DNA from: VAZQ01 sp963821505
Lineage (GTDB): Bacteria; Pseudomonadota; Alphaproteobacteria; Rhizobiales; Xanthobacteraceae
Length of the DNA stretch: 64,000 bases
Assembly: GCA_963821505.1 (NCBI GenBank)
Contig: CAWGEH010000034.1
Coordinates: 62,001 to 126,000, forward strand
Direction: 5' to 3'
Shown here: piece after piece, positions 60,036 to 64,000 of the stretch
How positions within the stretch are numbered: position 1 is the stretch's first letter
How the letters are laid out: each line of letters opens with the position of its first letter
Translations under genes and position numbers: made by a program
The notes under the pieces: generated by a model
Told to the model about the DNA's origin: nothing
Seen by the model: the letters and a program-made list of their open reading frames with translations, nothing else
Database searches by the model: none

Positions 60036-61280
60036 TCAGCGTGCGCCGGCGGTGCGCGCGTTGCCGTAGCTCACCCGCCAGACCGCGCCGTTCCAGTCGT
60101 CGGAGATGAGCACCGAGCCGTCCTTCATGACCAGCACGTCGACCGGCCGCCCGACATAGCTATTGTTGTTGAGAAAACCGGTGATGAAGGGCTCGATCGC
60201 TCCCGCGGTACCGTCCTTCTTGATGTTGACGAGGACGACGTCGCCGCCGATCTTGTTGGTCTTGTTCCAGGAGCCGTGGCGCGCGACCAGGAGCTGGTTA
60301 CGGTATTTTGCCGGGAACGAGTTGCCGGTATAGAACTTCAGGCCGAGCGACGCCGAGTGCGGCCCCATCAGCGCGACCGGCGGTGTGAACTCGTCGCACT
60401 TGTGGCCCCAGCCGAACTCTTGATCCGGGAGATTGCCCTGATAGCAATAGGGCGATCCGAAGTGCTGGCCGACCTTGGTCATGCGGTTGAGCTCGTCGTT
60501 GGGGAGGTCTTCCGACAGCCAGTCGCGGCCGTTGTCGGTGAAGTACATTTCTTTCGATGTCGGATGCCAATCGAAGCCGACGGTGTTGCGGATGCCCTTG
60601 GCGATCGTCTCCATGCCGGTGCCATCGAGGTTCACGCGGCGCATGGTGCCGGAGCCTTCCGGCGGAATGCAGTCGTTGCAGGGCTGCCCGATTTCAAAAT
60701 AGAGCTTGTTGTCGGGACCGACGGCCAGATATTTCCAGCCGTGCGCCTCATCCTTCGGCAGGCCGTCCAAAATGACGGTGGGCTTCGGCGGATTGTCGAG
60801 CTTGTCGTCGATATTGTCGATCTTCGAGAGCTGCGACAGCTCCATGATGTAGAGCGTGCCGTTCTTGAAGGCGACGCCGTTCGGGCGATAGAGTCCCGAT
60901 ACGAGGACCTTCGCCTCGCGCTTGCCGCCCTTGTCGACGATGGCATAGACCTTGTCCTGCAGCCGGGAGCCGACGAAGACGGTGCCCTTGTCGCTGACCG
61001 CGAGCGAGCGGGCATTGGGCATGCCGCTGGCATAGACCTCGATCTTGAAGCCCTTCGGCGCCTTGAGCTTGTCGAGCGGCAGCTTGTCGGCCGCGGCCGC
61101 AAGCGGCGGAGCCGGGACCGGCGCGAGCTTCTGGGCATCGGGGGTATCGGGACGCCCGATCAGCGGGGACCCCGGCGGTAACGGAGCCGGCTGTTGCGCG
61201 GCCGCCGGCCAAGGAGCCACGAGCAGCATGCCGAGAGCTCCGGCAAGGACGAGGCGATGCCGTTGAGACGAGTAGGTCAT
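60036..61280 (-). CDS. PQQ-dependent sugar/sorbosone dehydrogenase-like beta-propeller protein
   Basis: A protein of about 414 residues: signal peptide HRLVLAGALGMLLVAPWPAA to about residue 30, a Pro-rich linker, then a six-bladed propeller: APKGFKIEVYASGMPNARSL, LVSGLYRPNGVAFKNGTLYI, EAHGWKYLAVGPDNKLYFEI, GIRNTVGFDWHPTSKEMYFT and DNGRDWLSEDLPNDELNRM, ending GRPVDVLVMKDGSVLISDDW. The family includes L-sorbosone dehydrogenase and soluble glucose dehydrogenase, which use PQQ. ATG 61280 has GGGAGG about 8 nt upstream. The cytochrome c and pqq genes next to it support PQQ use. Substrate unknown. Confidence 0.87.
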   Translation of the reverse strand: MTYSSQRHRLVLAGALGMLLVAPWPAAAQQPAPLPPGSPLIGRPDTPDAQKLAPVPAPPLAAAADKLPLDKLKAPKGFKIEVYASGMPNARSLAVSDKGTVFVGSRLQDKVYAIVDKGGKREAKVLVSGLYRPNGVAFKNGTLYIMELSQLSKIDNIDDKLDNPPKPTVILDGLPKDEAHGWKYLAVGPDNKLYFEIGQPCNDCIPPEGSGTMRRVNLDGTGMETIAKGIRNTVGFDWHPTSKEMYFTDNGRDWLSEDLPNDELNRMTKVGQHFGSPYCYQGNLPDQEFGWGHKCDEFTPPVALMGPHSASLGLKFYTGNSFPAKYRNQLLVARHGSWNKTNKIGGDVVLVNIKKDGTAGAIEPFITGFLNNNSYVGRPVDVLVMKDGSVLISDDWNGAVWRVSYGNARTAGAR

Positions 61281-61593
61281 TGGTGATCCTCCCTGATGCG
61301 GAACACTGATCTTGGCTGGTTCGCCGGCCCATGGCGGAAGGCCGTGCGCGATCAGCTTCCTTGGAATTGAGTGTCCGATATTTTGCCCCCCGCGCGCAAT
61401 CGATTTCCAATGAGCCACAGTCCGCCGCTCGAAGGCCGTGCGCGCCCTGCCGCGCGTATCGCGGCGCGCCGTGTTGTAGCGCTCAGGGCTCGACGCCCAG
61501 GCTCGACGCCAAGTTTGGCGCCGCGCCGACTACCGCAGCTCACCGGGGAGACCCTCCCGCATCATCGTCCGACGCCGGCAGCAAGGCTGAATT
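61281..61593. other. Gap between pqqE end and the sugar dehydrogenase
   Basis: 313 bp that should hold the promoter of the sorbosone-dehydrogenase-like gene. An AT-richer patch near 61365-61385 is the best place for it. No gene, hairpin with T-run or known operator was seen. Confidence 0.45.
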
Positions 61594-62724
61594 TTACATG
61601 CGCCGGTAGACGTAGGGCGTGTCGGCCCGCACTGCCGCGAGCTCCGCCACCCGCGCGTGGTCGGGTGCGAGATGGCAAACCGGGTCCGTTGCCGCGGCGT
61701 CGCCGGTGAGCGCGAAGGCCTGGCAGCGGCAGCCGCCGAAATCCTGCTCGCGGCGCGGGCAACTCGCGCACGGCTCCTTCATCCACGCGGTGCCGCGGAA
61801 CGCATTGAAGGCCGGCGAGTTCGCCCAGATGTCCGCGAGCGAATGGTCGCGCACGTTCCAGAATTCAAGGTTGGCGATCGATTCGGCCGCATGGCAGGGC
61901 AGCACCTTGCCCGCCGGCGTCACGTTGAGCGAGCGCCGTCCCCAACCGCCGACGCAAGGCTTGGGGTAGCGGGCGTAATAGTCGGGCACCACGGCGTCGA
62001 TGACGATACGGCCGTGGTGACGCGCGCGCAATTCCTGCACCAGGGCGGCCGCCGTCTCGACCTGCTCGCGGGTCGGCATCAGCATGGCGCGGTTCCTCAG
62101 CGCCCAGCCGTAATACTGCACATGCGCGATCTCGACACGACTTGCGTCCAGGGACAGTGCAAGATCGACCATGTCGCCGATCCTGTCGATATTGGCGCGG
62201 TGCATCACTGCGTTCACCGTGAGGGGCAGGCCCCGCCGCACCACCTCGGTTGCCAGCGCGCGCTTTCTTGCAAACGCGCCGCGATAACCGGCGATGTGGT
62301 CGGCTGATGACGCTTCGCTGTCCTGGATGGAGATCTGCACATGATCGAGCCCAGCGTCGGCGAGCGCGCTCAGCGTTCTGTCCGTGATGCCGACGGCCGA
62401 GGTGATGAGATTGGTATACAGCCCGGCGGCATGGGCGCCCGCGGTGATGTCCACGAGGTCGCGCCGGGCGCCGGGCTCGCCGCCCGACAAGTGCACCTGC
62501 AGAACGCCGAGACCGGCCGCCTCCTGGAAGAGCCGCATCCAGGTCGCGGTGTCGAGCTCGTCTTCCCTTGCGTCGAGTGCGAGCGGATTGGAGCAGTAGG
62601 GGCAACCGAGCGGACAGCGGTGGGTCAACTCGGCGAGCAGCCCGAGCGGCTTGTGCAATGCGGCTTGCTTGACCGACGTCACGTCAGGCTGACCTTCCAA
62701 ACGACGAGTTCTCGTGTTTGTCAT
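61594..62724 (-). CDS. pqqE: PqqA peptide cyclase (radical SAM)
   Basis: A protein of about 376 residues: HKPLGLLAELTHRCPLGCPY with C37-x3-C41-x2-C44, VHLSGGEPGARRDL, NLITSAVGITDRTL and VQYYGWALRNRAMLMPTREQ. The C-terminal SPASM cysteines are in KPCVGGWGRRSLNVTPAGKV, PCHAAES and CASCPRREQDFGGCRCQAF. PqqE links Glu and Tyr of PqqA, the first step of PQQ synthesis. The start is uncertain: ATG 62724 lacks a clear ribosome site, while an in-frame GTG about 45 bp downstream has GAAGG before it. It lies 138 bp after pqqD. Confidence 0.95.
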   Translation of the reverse strand: MTNTRTRRLEGQPDVTSVKQAALHKPLGLLAELTHRCPLGCPYCSNPLALDAREDELDTATWMRLFQEAAGLGVLQVHLSGGEPGARRDLVDITAGAHAAGLYTNLITSAVGITDRTLSALADAGLDHVQISIQDSEASSADHIAGYRGAFARKRALATEVVRRGLPLTVNAVMHRANIDRIGDMVDLALSLDASRVEIAHVQYYGWALRNRAMLMPTREQVETAAALVQELRARHHGRIVIDAVVPDYYARYPKPCVGGWGRRSLNVTPAGKVLPCHAAESIANLEFWNVRDHSLADIWANSPAFNAFRGTAWMKEPCASCPRREQDFGGCRCQAFALTGDAAATDPVCHLAPDHARVAELAAVRADTPYVYRRM

Positions 62725-62862
62725 AGGCGGGCTCGTCACAGCAAGTCGGATGCGCCCGTCGCACCGCGAGATTCGGACGAGCCAAACCCCCGTCCACGTC
62801 CACGGCTGTTTGCAATGTAAGGACGCGGATGTCCCGGGCAAGCCCGCGCATCACCACATTCG

Positions 62863-63153
62863 TCACAGCTCCAGGAGCCTCTTATCGGCCAGGCCGCGCA
62901 ACAGAGCGGTGACATCAGCGAGGATCTTGTCGCGTGGGGCCGCGTAGGTCTTTACCAGGTCGTCGATGATCTCGCCGAAGGTGGCCTCGCCGGTGCAGCG
63001 CTTGATGATCTCGACCGCGATCTGGTCGGCCTTGAACACCCGTTCCGGCGCCAGGAGTACCCAGCCGCCCTGGGCCTCGTTGTGGACGAGCCGGACGCCC
63101 CGCGGCAGCTGCGGGCGAATCTCGAGGGCGATGCTGGCGGCCGGATCGGCCAC
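62863..63153 (-). CDS. pqqD: PQQ biosynthesis peptide chaperone PqqD
   Basis: This 96-residue protein reads PQLPRGVRLVHNEAQGGWVL, LAPERVFKADQIAVEIIKRC and TGEATFGEIIDDLVKTYAAP, the winged-helix PqqD fold that presents PqqA to PqqE. GTG start at 63153 with AGGAGG 5-6 nt upstream, 9 bp after the pqqC stop. Confidence 0.95.
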   Translation of the reverse strand: MADPAASIALEIRPQLPRGVRLVHNEAQGGWVLLAPERVFKADQIAVEIIKRCTGEATFGEIIDDLVKTYAAPRDKILADVTALLRGLADKRLLEL

Positions 63154-63162
63154 GCGGTCCTC

Positions 63163-63882
63163 CTACTCCTTGGGCGCGAAGGCACCCGGGGGGATATGCT
63201 TCGGCGCCACATAGGCATGATAGAGCGCGTCCAGCATGGCCCACAGCACATCGCATTTGAATTCGAGCGCCTTGAGGACGGTTTGCTGGACCTCCGGCGT
63301 CCGGGCATGGCGCTTGACGTAATCAAGGGCAAACTCGGAATCCCGCCGGGCCAGCGGCGGGCGCTTGGAAAAATAGGCGAGTGTGTCGGCGCTGACGAAA
63401 TCGTAGCTCTTGAGCATGCCCTCGAGCCGCTCGCTGATGATCTGCGGCGAGAACAGCTCGGTGAGCGAGGAGGCGACGGCTTCGAGCAATGTTTTGTCGC
63501 GCACGAAATGCACGTAGGCCTCGACGGCAAAACGGGTCGCTGGCAGCAGCCCGGAGAGCGAGACGACGTAGCCGCGGTCGAGTCCGACCCCGTCGGTCAG
63601 CTTGAGCCAGCGTGCGATGCCGCCGTCGTCTTCGGCGTTGCCGTCATGGTCAACGAGGCGGCTGCGCCACTCCCGGCGCAGCGCGGGATCATCGCAGCGC
63701 GCGATCAGGCTCGCATCCTTCACCGGGATCATGGCCTGGTAATAATAGCGGTTCAGCGCCCAGGCCTGCACCTGACCCCGCGTGCATTTGCCTCCGTGCA
63801 ACAGCGTGTGAAACGGGTGCAGGCGATGATAGCGCCGCGCTCCGATGTCGCGCAGTTGCGCTTCGAGTTCCTGTGGCGTCAT
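63163..63882 (-). CDS. pqqC: Pyrroloquinoline-quinone synthase PqqC
   Basis: This 239-residue haem-oxygenase-fold oxidase shows RYHRLHPFHTLLHGGKCTRG, ALNRYYYQAMIPVKDASLIA, DDGGIARWLKLTDGVGLDRG and FAVEAYVHFVRDKTLLEAVA, then MLDALYHAYVAPKHIPPG. It carries out the final eight-electron oxidation and ring closure giving PQQ. Its ATG at 63882 overlaps the pqqB stop (TGATG). Confidence 0.96.
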   Translation of the reverse strand: MTPQELEAQLRDIGARRYHRLHPFHTLLHGGKCTRGQVQAWALNRYYYQAMIPVKDASLIARCDDPALRREWRSRLVDHDGNAEDDGGIARWLKLTDGVGLDRGYVVSLSGLLPATRFAVEAYVHFVRDKTLLEAVASSLTELFSPQIISERLEGMLKSYDFVSADTLAYFSKRPPLARRDSEFALDYVKRHARTPEVQQTVLKALEFKCDVLWAMLDALYHAYVAPKHIPPGAFAPKE

Positions 63883-64000
63883 CAGCGTCCCAGCACGATC
63901 TCCATTCCGTCCTCGGCGATCTCCCAGCCGTTGCGCTCGACATAAAGGCGTTCCGGCGAACCGTCGACCAGGATCGGATTGGTATTGTTGATGTGGACGT
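63882..64000 (-). CDS. pqqB: PqqB, C-terminal end (truncated by window edge)
   Basis: The last 38 codons are visible: VHINNTNPILVDGSPERLYV, ERNGWEIAEDGMEIVLGR, stop at 63882-63884. HINNTNPIL is the conserved metal-site end of the PqqB metallo-beta-lactamase-fold protein, which hydroxylates the tyrosine of the cross-linked precursor. The rest, and presumably pqqA, lie beyond the window. Confidence 0.93.
   Translation of the reverse strand, partial: VHINNTNPILVDGSPERLYVERNGWEIAEDGMEIVLGR

Noticed and set aside
1..64000. CRISPR arrays, rRNA operons, insertion sequences, toxin-antitoxin or defence islands
   Set aside because: No regularly spaced direct repeats, rRNA motifs, transposase or defence-type domains were recognised anywhere in the window.

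Overview
This is about 64 kb of GC-rich (roughly 64-65 % by eye), gene-dense chromosome. It most likely comes from an alphaproteobacterium of the order Hyphomicrobiales (Rhizobiales), near Bradyrhizobium, Rhodopseudomonas or the Xanthobacteraceae. The grounds are a hopanoid locus with HpnN, a tRNA-His with G1/A73 and no encoded G-1, phasins, rhizobial-style intergenic palindromes (28.3, 31.8 and 57.6 kb), a D(-)-tartrate dehydratase-like enzyme close to the Bradyrhizobium one, and a perfect FNR/FixK box. Genus assignment is inference.

Layout. 0-3.8 kb: 3' end of glycerol kinase and a PotGHI-type polyamine ABC transporter lacking a binding protein here. 3.9-10.1 kb: AsmA-like protein, 3-oxoacid CoA-transferase (scoAB), a frameshifted DUF1194 protein and a tartrate dehydratase-like enolase. 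10.6-11.4 kb: phasin with terminator, and tRNA-His. 11.4-25.8 kb: isoprenoid/hopanoid locus. dxs and ispH supply MEP-pathway precursors, ispA makes FPP, hpnCDE make squalene, shc cyclises it, hpnH adds the adenosyl group, hpnN exports hopanoids and hpnB is a glycosyltransferase. hpnG is missing from its usual place. 25.9-33.6 kb: ring-hydroxylating dioxygenase (ferredoxin, alpha, beta), class II aldolase, a TauT/NitT-type ABC transporter and an aldehyde dehydrogenase, which look like an aromatic uptake and catabolic cluster. 33.6-38 kb: a 30-aa membrane peptide, a DedA protein of lower GC, a sugar-type binding protein and a TolB-like/TPR membrane protein.

38.4-44.9 kb: a PQQ alcohol dehydrogenase whose ligand set predicts lanthanide use, its cytochrome c, DUF302 and DUF202 proteins, small proteins and a soluble lytic transglycosylase. 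45.2-48.5 kb: a P-type ATPase divergent from an LTXXQ-type periplasmic protein, with a perfect FixK/FNR box between them. 48.7-51.9 kb: cysteine synthase, aminotransferase, ABM monooxygenase and small proteins. 52.4-53.9 kb: an orphan phage terminase with a broken upstream gene. 54.2-59.3 kb: a 4,5-dihydroxyphthalate decarboxylase-like protein divergent from an ABC operon with two tandem binding proteins. 59.4-64 kb: diheme cytochrome c, sorbosone-dehydrogenase-like PQQ enzyme, and pqqE, pqqD, pqqC and partial pqqB. PQQ synthesis and two predicted PQQ enzymes with c-type cytochromes therefore sit in one window.

At least a dozen conserved genes are interrupted by single-base frameshifts (DUF1194, hpnC, hpnD, hpnE, dioxygenase alpha, an ABC ATPase and permease, the PQQ dehydrogenase and several small genes). 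Protein similarity resumes immediately in another frame and the neighbours are intact, so assembly indels are more likely than true decay. No CRISPR array, rRNA operon, insertion sequence or clearly new defence system was seen.
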